A stretch of DNA of 47,319 nucleotides from Bacteroidota bacterium (GCA_004293265.1 RDXZ01000018.1:1-47319), one strand, 5' to 3'; counted from the stretch's first letter, positions 10,402 to 20,474 are shown. A program made the numbers and translations. Notes: a model not told the origin generated them from the letters alone.

Positions 10402-11361
10402 TTAAATTACTTTTGAATAACGCAAAGTTTTAATGTATTTTTCCATAAAATCCCAATCAGGTGTGCCTTCGGGCGTTGCAGGTAGTTTTATTTTTTCATA
10501 AGGAAATCTTGAGAGGCGAAATTGTCGCCCATACGCATAACGATAATGTAATTTGCGTAAAATACCCACCAAAAACAATGATGTATATGTATTTAGATTT
10601 TCTTTGTATTCATTTTTGGGAATAAGTGTATGCACATTATCATCACTAAAATATCTATTTGGCTGATAAAATACATTAAAAAACATATCAATCGTAATTT
10701 TATTTTCAAACATTTTTTTATTTTCCTCAAATTCCTCCAAAGAAATATAATCCGCTACGCCATTATTTTCGGAAGATGCAGTGATAAGAGGTAAATTTTC
10801 ATCTCCTTGTATTCTGTCGGGCTGTGTAAGTCTTTCTCCTTTTTGGAGGGTAAAAAATTGGTCAAGAGAGAAAATACGCCAAGTATGTATTTCTAAGTTT
10901 ATTTCTTGTTCTTTCATATTTGCATCATAAAAAGGTGTTTTTATTTCTAAAAATGCTTTTGGAATTGCTGAAACATCAGGAATACCAATATTTTTAAGTG
11001 TTTTGTTTGCTTGTCTGCCATAATTATACCTATATTTATTTGCCTGCAAAATCATACAATAATATAACATTTGCATCACAGATAATTCAACTTTTGGCTT
11101 CAAATAATACAAATCTCGCCCACTATAATAAGGCTTTTCTTGGTAAAAAGACGACAAAACACTTCCACTTCCTGCCACTGAAATAGTATGAGCAGGATTA
11201 GGTATTAAGTCATAATCTTCTTCAATATACGCCACAACACCATTATTTTTTGAAGTACGAGAAACGAAAGGTATCCCGTTTTTTTTGTCTGTTTGGATAC
11301 AATGCACAAGTTCTAAATTGACACCATAAACTACCTCAAACAAATCTTTTACTTTTATCAT
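10402..11361 (-). CDS. DNA specificity subunit of RM system with two tandem target-recognition domains (BcgIB/HsdS-like)
   Basis: Two half-repeats, each with a GIPFVSRTSKNNGV / NLPLITASSENNGV strand and a YRYNYGRQ / YRYAYGRQ terminus; adjacent to fused methylase. Confidence 0.85.
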   Translation of the reverse strand: MIKVKDLFEVVYGVNLELVHCIQTDKKNGIPFVSRTSKNNGVVAYIEEDYDLIPNPAHTISVAGSGSVLSSFYQEKPYYSGRDLYYLKPKVELSVMQMLYYCMILQANKYRYNYGRQANKTLKNIGIPDVSAIPKAFLEIKTPFYDANMKEQEINLEIHTWRIFSLDQFFTLQKGERLTQPDRIQGDENLPLITASSENNGVADYISLEEFEENKKMFENKITIDMFFNVFYQPNRYFSDDNVHTLIPKNEYKENLNTYTSLFLVGILRKLHYRYAYGRQFRLSRFPYEKIKLPATPEGTPDWDFMEKYIKTLRYSKVI

Positions 11362-11373
11362 TTTGATGTATTT

Positions 11374-13212
11374 TTATTCGTTAATAATTTTAAAAGCATA
11401 GAGTGATTTTACTACTTTTTCAAAATCCTCTATGGTCAATGTACTGTAATCCGTTTCCATATATGCCTCTGCGCACCATTCATCGTTTGCATTCACAGAT
11501 TTTTTGACTGAAAGCCCTTCTATTTCTTTTGAATTTTTGTAGGCATTTACAAATTTTTCCCTGATACCTTCCCATTTTTCCTTCACATCTATTCTACCTT
11601 TGTGTTTGCGTTTTTCAAAACCATCATCTTTTAGGTAGCCAAACCACGTTTCCAAACCTTTATTTTGTTTATTTGCTTCCCACACCATCACACACGTAAC
11701 CACAGAGGCGGCAGGGCTAAAAATTTCATTGGGCATTGAAATTACTGCTTTCAGGTGGTGTTTTTCCAATAGTCTTTTTTTGATGGCGATTAGGTCTTTT
11801 TCGTTTTTGATAGCACAACTCATCTGCACAATTGCGACCACAATTCCGTTATTTTTGCCTATAACTTTCAAGCCATGCTCTATAAATTCCATTTGTCCCG
11901 CAGGACGCACATCATAAGGAGGATTGAGAAAGACGACATTTATATTGTGGTTTTGTACGATTTGTGTTTCTAAATTAAAACAATCTCCACAATAAATATT
12001 TGATTTGCCATCACCTCTAAAAAGCATATTCGAACACGCATACGTAAACATATCAGGTCTGCGTTCTACACCAACAAGTTGAGAGGATTTGATTTTATTT
12101 TTTTGTTCACTATCATTGCCCGCCAATGCAAGCATACGTTTCATTGCCGCAATCAAAAAACCACCTGAACCACAACAAGGGTCATAAACCACACTTTCGG
12201 TGGTAATATTTGCCAAATCACAAAATAAATCAGTAATATGAAAAGGCGTAAGCACCAAGCCTTGTGTTTTGGAACTGCCTGCATAACGTATAAATTCTGT
12301 ATAAAATTTACCCAAAATATCAATGCCTGCCTCGTCCATTTTGATGAGTGGAAAAATATTTTTGTGCAAATAATCTATAAAATTTTTGGCTATCTCAATG
12401 GTTAAAATTTCTTCTTTTTTGCGTTTGATTTTTGCTTGTTTAAAAATAGGTTCATTTGTTATTTTTTGAAATTCTCCCAACATTGAATCTTGGTTTCTTA
12501 CTGTATTTTTGTTCAAAACCCTTTTCAAAGCATCTAAAATTCCTTCTGCCAATTCGTGGCTCTGTTCATAAGTAGCATAACTTGTTTTGAAAGTATTATC
12601 CAACAAACTTAATAAAATAGCACTTACAATCGTACAGCGTGTGTTTTCGGTGATAGAATAACTTTGAAATTCGTCATTCAAAAAAACTGCTTTTTGGATA
12701 ATATCAATATTTTTGAGGTTTTCAGAAAAATTATCATTCTGAAATATTTTCAAATAATCATTGATTGAAATTAATTTATTGGTATTTTCGTTGCTAAAAC
12801 TTGGCTCGCCTTTTTTCCACCTAAAAGTAGAAACTTTGAGTTCTTGCTCATTTTCGCCACTCACACCTATTGCGACCACATCAAATTCTTGACTTAAAAA
12901 TTTGGCATAATGCAACACACCATCTACCGCATAATCTTTTGCTTTATCAAAATCTTGGCTTTCATGTTTGCTCACAGAGGCTTTACATTCCACCAAAATC
13001 AAAAAATCAGAATTTTGCACAGGAAAAGAGATAATAAATTCAGGTTTTCCAATGCCTTCGCCTGATTTAGAGGCGTTTTTTAGGCGTTCTTGGATTTTTT
13101 TATTACTTGATTTTTGTTCTTCTATTTTGATAACATTATGTAGTACATCATTTTTAAAATGATTTCTTACTATTTCTTCTGTAAGTCTTTCGTTTGCCAT
13201 TGTATTTTTCAA
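11374..13212 (-). CDS. Fused restriction nuclease / N6-adenine DNA methyltransferase (BcgIA-like)
   Basis: N-terminal PD-(D/E)xK-like PEFIISFPVQNSDFLILVECKA; methylase motif I VVYDPCCGSGGFL and motif IV VVFLNPPYD. Confidence 0.85.
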   Translation of the reverse strand: MKNTMANERLTEEIVRNHFKNDVLHNVIKIEEQKSSNKKIQERLKNASKSGEGIGKPEFIISFPVQNSDFLILVECKASVSKHESQDFDKAKDYAVDGVLHYAKFLSQEFDVVAIGVSGENEQELKVSTFRWKKGEPSFSNENTNKLISINDYLKIFQNDNFSENLKNIDIIQKAVFLNDEFQSYSITENTRCTIVSAILLSLLDNTFKTSYATYEQSHELAEGILDALKRVLNKNTVRNQDSMLGEFQKITNEPIFKQAKIKRKKEEILTIEIAKNFIDYLHKNIFPLIKMDEAGIDILGKFYTEFIRYAGSSKTQGLVLTPFHITDLFCDLANITTESVVYDPCCGSGGFLIAAMKRMLALAGNDSEQKNKIKSSQLVGVERRPDMFTYACSNMLFRGDGKSNIYCGDCFNLETQIVQNHNINVVFLNPPYDVRPAGQMEFIEHGLKVIGKNNGIVVAIVQMSCAIKNEKDLIAIKKRLLEKHHLKAVISMPNEIFSPAASVVTCVMVWEANKQNKGLETWFGYLKDDGFEKRKHKGRIDVKEKWEGIREKFVNAYKNSKEIEGLSVKKSVNANDEWCAEAYMETDYSTLTIEDFEKVVKSLYAFKIINE

Positions 13213-13232
13213 AAAATCGTTAAAAAGATGTG

Positions 13233-13264
13233 CAAAATTAGTGTTTTTTTTAATATATTACAAA
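13233..13264 (-). promoter_or_regulatory. Promoter of RM operon, TTTG-N20-TAATTTTG on minus strand
   Basis: Plus-strand CAAAATTA 13233-13240 and CAAA 13261-13264, immediately upstream of the methylase start. Confidence 0.6.
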
Positions 13265-13400
13265 ATAAAGAGAATATAAATTGAAAATTATGAGATTTTT
13301 ACATAAATAATCTTTTATTGACAAGGTTAATGGAAACTTACTTTCAGAATTGGGGACTGAATAATGATAAAAAAATATTATTTACAGAAAAAATAAAAAA

Positions 13401-13431
13401 AAAGACTGCTTTTCTCAAAAAAACAGTCTTT
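13401..13431 (-). terminator. Intrinsic terminator downstream of the RRM gene
   Basis: AAAGACTG...CAGTCTTT hairpin followed by a T tract on the minus strand. Confidence 0.65.
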
Positions 13432-13557
13432 CTATAAAACCAAAGGGCAAAGTGAAACAAAATTCTCAAAAAAAACAAAAACAAATAAATTATCTATATT
13501 TTAAAAAAAAAATTATATCTTCTTTGGATTGGTACTTTTTAGCATACCAACGTAATA

Positions 13558-13803
13558 TTATTTACGAGGTAATGCTTTTTTAACTACCAAAGGACGATCT
13601 TTAATCTCTAAGCCGTTTAATCCTTCAATAGCTTTGTCACCTGCTTGATCATCACTCATCTCTACAAAGCCAAATCCACGTGATTTGCCTGTTTCGCGAT
13701 CAACAATAATTTTAACAGATTCCACATTGCCATACTTAGCAAAATGTGAACTTAATTCATTTTCACTCACTTGGAATGAAATGTTCGAAACGTAAATGTT
13801 CAT
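13558..13803 (-). CDS. Small RNA-binding protein, RRM domain
   Basis: RNP2 NIYVSNIS and RNP1 KSRGFGFVEM. Confidence 0.95.
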   Translation of the reverse strand: MNIYVSNISFQVSENELSSHFAKYGNVESVKIIVDRETGKSRGFGFVEMSDDQAGDKAIEGLNGLEIKDRPLVVKKALPRK

Positions 13804-13915
13804 TGAAATATAAAAATAATGTAATAAAACGTTGTAAAGTTAAAGTATTATTTTGACAATTCCAAATATTTATCAAAAAAAGTTAAAAAAAAGTTAAACT
13901 TTTTATTATTTCTGC

Positions 13916-16045
13916 TTAAAATAGCCCTTTTTGAGAAGAATTACTTTTATTTTTATCAGAAATTACATTTGTATTTATATTTATTGTTGTATTTTCTCCT
14001 ATCATTTCCAAAAAATCTTTTTCAGTAATCATAGTGATTTTAAATTTTTCTGCTTTTTCCAACTTGCTCGGTCCCATATTTTCGCCTGCCACCAAAAAAT
14101 CTAAATTTTTTGAAACCGTAGTACCTAATTTTCCTCCAAATTGCAAAACTTTATTTTGTAAATCTTCTCTGCTTTGCGAAAATGTACCCGAAAACAAAAA
14201 AGTTTTTCCCGCTAATTTATCATCGCTGACAATAATTTTATTTTCATTGGTTTGAGAAAATTGCAATCCATAATTTTTTAAGTTTTTGATGAGTTGTAAA
14301 TTTTCATCATCTTTAAAAAAATCAACCACGCTTTGTGCTGTTCTTTCGCCTACATCTCTCACATTCGATAATTCTTCCAAAGTTGCTTTTGCCAAATTAT
14401 CAATATTTTCAAAATGTTCTACTAATTTTCTTGCTCCTGTTTCGCCTACAAACCTAATTCCTAAACCAAATAAAACCTTTTCGAATGGAATTTCTTTTGA
14501 TTTTTCTAAGGCTGCCAAAATATTTTCTACCGTTTTTTCTTTAAAACCTATTTTTTTTGATTTTCCTGTTTGTTCATCAACGATTATTTTTTCTAAACCA
14601 AACAAACTTTTATAAGTCAAAGTATAAAAATCGTCAATATTTCTCAAAAGTCCTTTTTCAAACAATAATTCAATTTTTCCTTCTCCCAAACTATCCATAT
14701 TCATTGCTTTTCGATGGATAAAATGCTCCAATTTTCCTTTGATTTGTGGCGGACAACCTTTGGAATTAGGACAAAAATGATTTGCTTCGCCCTCATTGCG
14801 TACTAAAATCGTGTTACATTCAGGACAATTGTTAATATAATCAATAGGTGTTGCGTTCAAACCGCGTCTTGTCATATCGACTCCTGTAACTTTGGGGATA
14901 ATTTCTCCTCCTTTTTCTACAAAAACATAGTCATCTTTGCACAAACCCAATCTTTCTATCTCATTGGCATTGTGCAAAGAAGCACGTTTGACCGTAGTTC
15001 CTGCCAAAAAAATAGGCGTTAATTCAGCCACAGGCGTAATTGCTCCCGTCCTTCCTACTTGATAACTCACCGATTTTAATTGTGTAGAAATACTTTCTGC
15101 TTTGTATTTATAAGCAATCGCCCAACGTGGACTTTTTGAAGTAAAACCAAGTGCATTTTGATAATCATAACGATTGACTTTGATAACAACGCCATCGGTT
15201 TCGACAGGTAAATTTTCTCTTTCTTTGTCCCAATATTTGATAAATGCTAAAACTTCTTCTACATTTTTACATTTTTTATAGGTATTAGACACAGGAAAAC
15301 CAACATTTTCTAAACTTTCGACTGCTTCTGAGTGCATTTTAAAAGGAATATTATCAGCATAATAAAAATAAATAAAAGCATCTAATTTTCGTTTGGCTAC
15401 TTCACTTGATTCCTGCAATTTCATTGTGCCAGAGGCAGTATTTCTTGGATTGGCATATTTTTCTAATCCAATTTCTTCTCTTTCTTGATTGATTTCTTCG
15501 AATACTTTTTTAGGCATAAAAATTTCGCCTCTCACCTCAAATTCTGTTCCTAATCGCGTTGCGTCTATACGCATAGGAATTGTTTTGATGGTTTTTACAT
15601 TGTTTGTAACTTCATCACCTTGCACGCCATCGCCACGCGTAACGCCACGCACAAGCAAGCCATTTTCATAAATCAAACTTATCGAAACGCCATCAAATTT
15701 TAATTCACAAACATATTCCACATCTGCAAAACTAAAATCTGCTTCAATCAATCCTTTTTTTACTCTTTTATCAAAATCTATCAAATCTTCTTCTGAATAA
15801 GTATTGCCCAAAGAAAGCATTTGATATTTATGTTTGACCGTTGGAAAATCTTTGCTTATCGTCCCTCCTACTCTTTGCGTGGGCGAATCAGGTTGTTTGA
15901 ATTGTGGATATTTTATTTCCAAACTTTGTAATTCTTCTAACATTTTATCAAACTCAAAATCTGATACGACAGAAGTATGTTTTTGATAATACATCAAATT
16001 ATAGTAATTTAATTTTTCGGTAAGTTCTTTAATTTTTTGCTCCAT
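13916..16045 (-). CDS. ligA: NAD-dependent DNA ligase LigA
   Basis: CELKFDGVSISLIYENG adenylation motif, Cys4 zinc finger CPECNT..CPNSKGCP, HhH and BRCT (LAGKTFLFSGTFSQSREDL). Confidence 0.98.
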   Translation of the reverse strand: MEQKIKELTEKLNYYNLMYYQKHTSVVSDFEFDKMLEELQSLEIKYPQFKQPDSPTQRVGGTISKDFPTVKHKYQMLSLGNTYSEEDLIDFDKRVKKGLIEADFSFADVEYVCELKFDGVSISLIYENGLLVRGVTRGDGVQGDEVTNNVKTIKTIPMRIDATRLGTEFEVRGEIFMPKKVFEEINQEREEIGLEKYANPRNTASGTMKLQESSEVAKRKLDAFIYFYYADNIPFKMHSEAVESLENVGFPVSNTYKKCKNVEEVLAFIKYWDKERENLPVETDGVVIKVNRYDYQNALGFTSKSPRWAIAYKYKAESISTQLKSVSYQVGRTGAITPVAELTPIFLAGTTVKRASLHNANEIERLGLCKDDYVFVEKGGEIIPKVTGVDMTRRGLNATPIDYINNCPECNTILVRNEGEANHFCPNSKGCPPQIKGKLEHFIHRKAMNMDSLGEGKIELLFEKGLLRNIDDFYTLTYKSLFGLEKIIVDEQTGKSKKIGFKEKTVENILAALEKSKEIPFEKVLFGLGIRFVGETGARKLVEHFENIDNLAKATLEELSNVRDVGERTAQSVVDFFKDDENLQLIKNLKNYGLQFSQTNENKIIVSDDKLAGKTFLFSGTFSQSREDLQNKVLQFGGKLGTTVSKNLDFLVAGENMGPSKLEKAEKFKITMITEKDFLEMIGENTTININTNVISDKNKSNSSQKGLF

Positions 16046-16316
16046 TTTTTCTTTTTGAGTATATAAATGTATATTTTTTTTGCAAAAATAATATTTTTTT
16101 TAATCATAATATAAAATTTAATCTTTTTTTTATGAAAAATAATATTTTTGAATACTTATTTTTTTATTTTGATTGGCACTAAAATTGTCCGAAAAGAAGT
16201 GTGTTTTTTTAAAAAAGTAGATAAATGAGTTATGGTTTTCAGTTTTTTATGAGATGTTTTTGGGTTTAGGTAAGAACTTGAATTAGTTAGAAATAAAATT
16301 AATTATTATAAAAATT

Positions 16317-17207
16317 ATGTCCATGAAAAATATCATAAAAATATTATTTTTACTTGTATTTGCTTTATTGGTAGGTTGTAATAGTAAAAAAAATCAAAAA
16401 ATAGAAAATATTAAAAAATCTCATCTTGATGGAACTTGGCTTTTGGTTGATGTAATTGATAGTGTTTTGAAGCAAAAAAAGATTGTGGAAAATATTTTTG
16501 GAGGTGAAGTCAATATAGAAATGATTTTGATAGAAATTCATCATAATAAAATAAACACTTTTGGCATTTTTCATAGGATGATGGATACTATAAAGAATAC
16601 TCATAAAGATACATTAGCACATATAGGTCTAAATATATTACCACAATCTCGTAAAAAATATGTATTATGTTTTGATGAAAAGAAAGACATTATATACACA
16701 CAAACAAAAATAAGAAAATATATTTACAGACGCATTACACCAAAAGATAGTATTTTATATGCAGGAGATAATAATGATTCTTGGTTGAAGGATTTAGAAA
16801 AATTTTACATAAAAAAATTCATAGCAGGTACATACAAAGCAATTGATAATCAACAAAATATTTCTAATTTTGTATTACATTATGATGGAAAAGTAGAAGG
16901 ATTTAAAAACTTTTATAATTTTGAAATTTATATCCCTTCTGGTACAATATGGAGGTTTAATACAGATGCTATTTCTTTCGAATCAAGAGAGGAATCATCT
17001 CCTATGCCACAACAACTGCCAAATGAAAGTAACGAAATTTATCACAGAAAAATTATTCAGCATCTTGATAAAACACGACAAAGTTTTTCATTTGATTTTA
17101 AAGGTGATACATTGATTTTGAATAAATTAGAACCAAAATTAAACGACTTCCTGCATTATGAATTGGGCGTGCAAAAATATTATTTTTTGAAACAAAAATC
17201 AAAATAA
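16317..17207 (+). CDS. Hypothetical lipoprotein
   Basis: Lipobox-like LLVFALLVGCNSKK; no recognised family. Confidence 0.6.
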   Translation: MSMKNIIKILFLLVFALLVGCNSKKNQKIENIKKSHLDGTWLLVDVIDSVLKQKKIVENIFGGEVNIEMILIEIHHNKINTFGIFHRMMDTIKNTHKDTLAHIGLNILPQSRKKYVLCFDEKKDIIYTQTKIRKYIYRRITPKDSILYAGDNNDSWLKDLEKFYIKKFIAGTYKAIDNQQNISNFVLHYDGKVEGFKNFYNFEIYIPSGTIWRFNTDAISFESREESSPMPQQLPNESNEIYHRKIIQHLDKTRQSFSFDFKGDTLILNKLEPKLNDFLHYELGVQKYYFLKQKSK

Positions 17208-17444
17208 ACTATCTTTCTTTTGTTTATTGATATGTTGAAAAAAATATACTTAGGAAAAGTCAATTACTTTAATTATATTTAATTTTATATGGAAAATTAT
17301 CGCAAAAAAAAGCACGCAGATAACGCAGATTTTACAAATTAAAACAGATTTCTATTTTTATAAAAATTTTATCAGTATAAATGTTGGAAGAATCCATATT
17401 TTTTATTAATTTTGAACGTAAAAATAAAAATTTAAACAAAAAAT

Positions 17445-18284
17445 ATGACTACAACATTTCAAGATTTGCTTGAACTGCTGAAAAGCAAAAATAAAACCGA
17501 CATTGAAAATGCACTTTCGCAATTTCAATACCACCAAGAAGCATTTAAAAATTATTTTGCTTTGGATTGGAATGAAGATACACAAGAATTAATGAATTTT
17601 TTGATTGAGAATAAGGCTTGGAGCAGAAAAGCACCTTTTGTCAAAATTAAAAAAATATCATTGAAACTCAAAGCAATTCAAAAAATCCCAAAAATGATTG
17701 GAAAACTCAAAAATTTGGAATTTTTGTGTTTGAGTGATAACCAAATTCAATCTATTCCCAAAGAAATTGGAGAACTTAAAAAATTAAAAACATTGTATTT
17801 GGATTCAAATGAAATTCAAAATATTCCAAAAGAAATAGGCAAATTGCAAAACCTCACATTGTTGGTTTTGAAATACAACAACATCAAAGAAATACCGCAA
17901 GAAATAGCAGAACTTCCCAAATTGTAGCATTTGGATTTGGATAATAACCAATTAGATGAAATTCCAAAAGGTATTACTGAAATCAAAAATTTGGAACATT
18001 TGACTGCAAACGACAACAAAATTCAAAACATCAGTGATGAAATCAAATCATTAAAAAAAATAAGAGGTTTGTATTTGGACAATAACCAAATTCAACACAT
18101 TTCAACAGAAATCATTGCACTACAAAATTTAGAAAATTTGTATTTGAAAAATAATCAAATCCAAACATTGCCAAAAGAAATTGGAAAACTTCAAAAATTG
18201 GAAGCATTGGACTTGGAAGAAAATCCTATTCAAAATCAAGAAGAAATCAAAAAACTTTTGCCAAATTGTACAATTTATTTCTAA
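17445..18284 (+). pseudogene. Leucine-rich-repeat protein gene interrupted by an in-frame TAG (17925-17927); ORFs 17445-17927 and 17931-18284 share a frame
   Basis: Codon-by-codon reading ...IAELPKL*HLDLDNNQLDEIPK...; combined span 840 bp equals the intact downstream paralogue. Confidence 0.8.
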
Positions 18285-18313
18285 TCTTTTTTATTAATTT
18301 TTGAACAAAAAAT

Positions 18314-19153
18314 ATGACTACAACATTTCAAGATTTGCTTGAACTGCTAAAAAGCAAAAATAAAACTGACATTGAAAATGCACTTTCGCAATTTCAACAC
18401 CACCAAAAAGAATTTAAAGCACATTTTAAACTCGAATATAGCGAAGATGTGCAGGAATTGATGAATATGTTGCTTGTGTATGAGGCTTGGGACGGAGAAG
18501 AGGAGTTGATGGTTATGGAGGAGTTTGATTTTTATAGAAAACAAATCACACATATTCCAACTGCGGTTTGGAAAATAAAAAATTTGAAACAATTAAACTT
18601 TATTGGCAACCAAATCACACATATTCCTGTGGAAGTGATGAGGCTCAAAAAATTAGAAGCGTTGTTTTTGAGTGAAAACAACATTCAAAATATTCCAACA
18701 GAAATCTCAGAACTCAAAGTTTTAAGGCGATTGGATTTGAGCCACAATCAAGTTACACATATTCCCGAAGAAATCGCAGAATTACAAAATTTGAGAGAAT
18801 TGATTTTATATGATAACCAAATTAAAGAAATTCCAAAAAGCATAGGAAATGCAAACAATTTGGCAGATTTATCTTTGTCTGATAATCAAATTGAGATAAT
18901 ACCAACAGAAATCAAAAATTTGAAGAAGTTAACAAAACTGGATTTGAACAACAACCAAGTCAAAAGTATTCCTGAAGAAATTGGGGAATTAAAAAAAATG
19001 CAAATTATACTTTTGGCAAACAATCAAGTGCAAATTGTCCCAAAAACACTCAAAAAACTCAAAAATTTGTTTGCAATTCATTTACAAAATAATCCTATTG
19101 AAAATCAAGACGAAGTGAAAGAACTCTTGCCAAATTGTACAGTTTATTTCTAA
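18314..19153 (+). CDS. Leucine-rich-repeat protein (intact tandem paralogue)
   Basis: N-terminus MTTTFQDLLELLKSKNKTDIENALSQFQ identical to upstream copy; repeats LKNLxxLxLxxNQIxxIPxEI. Confidence 0.92.
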   Translation: MTTTFQDLLELLKSKNKTDIENALSQFQHHQKEFKAHFKLEYSEDVQELMNMLLVYEAWDGEEELMVMEEFDFYRKQITHIPTAVWKIKNLKQLNFIGNQITHIPVEVMRLKKLEALFLSENNIQNIPTEISELKVLRRLDLSHNQVTHIPEEIAELQNLRELILYDNQIKEIPKSIGNANNLADLSLSDNQIEIIPTEIKNLKKLTKLDLNNNQVKSIPEEIGELKKMQIILLANNQVQIVPKTLKKLKNLFAIHLQNNPIENQDEVKELLPNCTVYF

Positions 19154-19179
19154 TCTTTTTTGTTTCCCCGCAACTCGTA

Positions 19180-19324
19180 CAAGCCACAGGCTTGCATCAG
19201 TTGGGTGTTTAGCCTGTTGTTCCAAAAACAATCACAACAGGCTAAAGCCCATTAGTACAATTTTCGAGAATATACAAGTGGTCTTAACATAACACTAAGA
19301 CCACTTTGGGTATTCTCGAAAATT
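19180..19324. repeat. Cluster of three strong hairpins
   Basis: CAAGCC-aca-GGCTTG (19180-19194); TTTAGCCTGTTGT / ACAACAGGCTAAA (19208-19246); AATTTTCGAGAATA..AAGTGGTCTTA / TAAGACCACTT..TATTCTCGAAAATT (19259-19324). Confidence 0.8.
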
Positions 19325-19372
19325 ACAAATAGCATTACAAATATAGCAATACCAAAGAATTTTATCTAAAAA

Positions 19373-19405
19373 TTTGTAAACTTAACAAAAAAAACAATAC
19401 CTTTG
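19373..19405 (+). promoter_or_regulatory. Promoter TTTG-N21-TACCTTTG
   Basis: TTTG 19373-19376 and TACCTTTG 19398-19405 upstream of the YhhN-like gene; implies the true start is the downstream ATG (about 19457). Confidence 0.55.
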
Positions 19406-19456
19406 CACTTAAAATCAACTGAAAGTAAATGTATATTTTTTAAATTTATTGAAAAA

Positions 19457-20434
19457 ATGGAAAAATACAAAAATATTGTGTTCAATAATGATGGTAAAAT
19501 AATAGAAAAATTAGAAATTAAATTAGATGTAATTCCAAAAATTTTCTTAATCGTTGTTTTTCTTAATCTTCTATCTATTTTTATAGGGGCTTTTTGGTTA
19601 GAACTTATTACCAAACCGCTTATTGTTCCTATTTTATTAATCCAAAAAATAATAACATTTACTTTTTTGCATCTGTTGGTCGATGAGGCACAAACGCTTT
19701 TAAGAAGTAATGAATACAAAGATGAAGACGAAGATAAAAATGAATTAGACACAGAAACTATCTCGTCTGTTAGTGTGTTAAAAGATTTTGAGAAAGTATT
19801 ACAAAAATCATCTATTTATAATTATGCTTTATTTTTTTGTTTTCTTGGAGATGTATTTTTATTATTCAATGCTACTTTTTTAGTCGGTTTGGTGTTTTTT
19901 TTGATAGCACATTATATTTTTTGTAGGGCTTTATGGGGTGATTCTAATAAAAAACAAGGTTTTGTAATGAAAAATATAGCCTTAGTAATTCCTTTTTTGG
20001 TATATTTAGGTACATTGTTATATTTCATTTTGCCACATCTGAAAAACGATATTGTTTTACAAATTGCCGTTATTATTTATGGCTGTGCCTTGACAGCATC
20101 AGGTATTTTGGCTTTAAATCGTTATAATTCTACTTCATTTTCTTCTTTTTTGTATATTTTTATTGGTTTTTTATTTTTTATTGCCTCTGATACTTGGATT
20201 GCGTGGCAAAAATTTGTACTCAAAACTGACAATGTTTTCAATGGATTGGGTATAATGGCTACTTATATTTTTGCGATGTATGCTATCACAAAAGGAAGTA
20301 CGTTAGGAAAAAGATATTTACTTAGTAAACTTGAAAATGAAATCATAGTAAAAAAAATCAAAGAAATAGAAGAAATGGAAGAAATAGAAAAAGTAAAAGT
20401 AATGCCTTACCGTAAATCAAAACGTAAAAAATAA
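19457..20434 (+). CDS. YhhN/TMEM86-like (lysoplasmalogenase family) integral membrane protein
   Basis: Multiple TM helices and YhhN-like FLGDVFLLFN...GLVFFLIAHYIFCRALW; start moved from 19403 because the promoter -7 element overlaps the annotated ORF start. Confidence 0.7.
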   Translation: MEKYKNIVFNNDGKIIEKLEIKLDVIPKIFLIVVFLNLLSIFIGAFWLELITKPLIVPILLIQKIITFTFLHLLVDEAQTLLRSNEYKDEDEDKNELDTETISSVSVLKDFEKVLQKSSIYNYALFFCFLGDVFLLFNATFLVGLVFFLIAHYIFCRALWGDSNKKQGFVMKNIALVIPFLVYLGTLLYFILPHLKNDIVLQIAVIIYGCALTASGILALNRYNSTSFSSFLYIFIGFLFFIASDTWIAWQKFVLKTDNVFNGLGIMATYIFAMYAITKGSTLGKRYLLSKLENEIIVKKIKEIEEMEEIEKVKVMPYRKSKRKK

Positions 20435-20474
20435 TTTTTCTGAAAATTTTTAGCCACAAGTCCTATCTTTTCAA

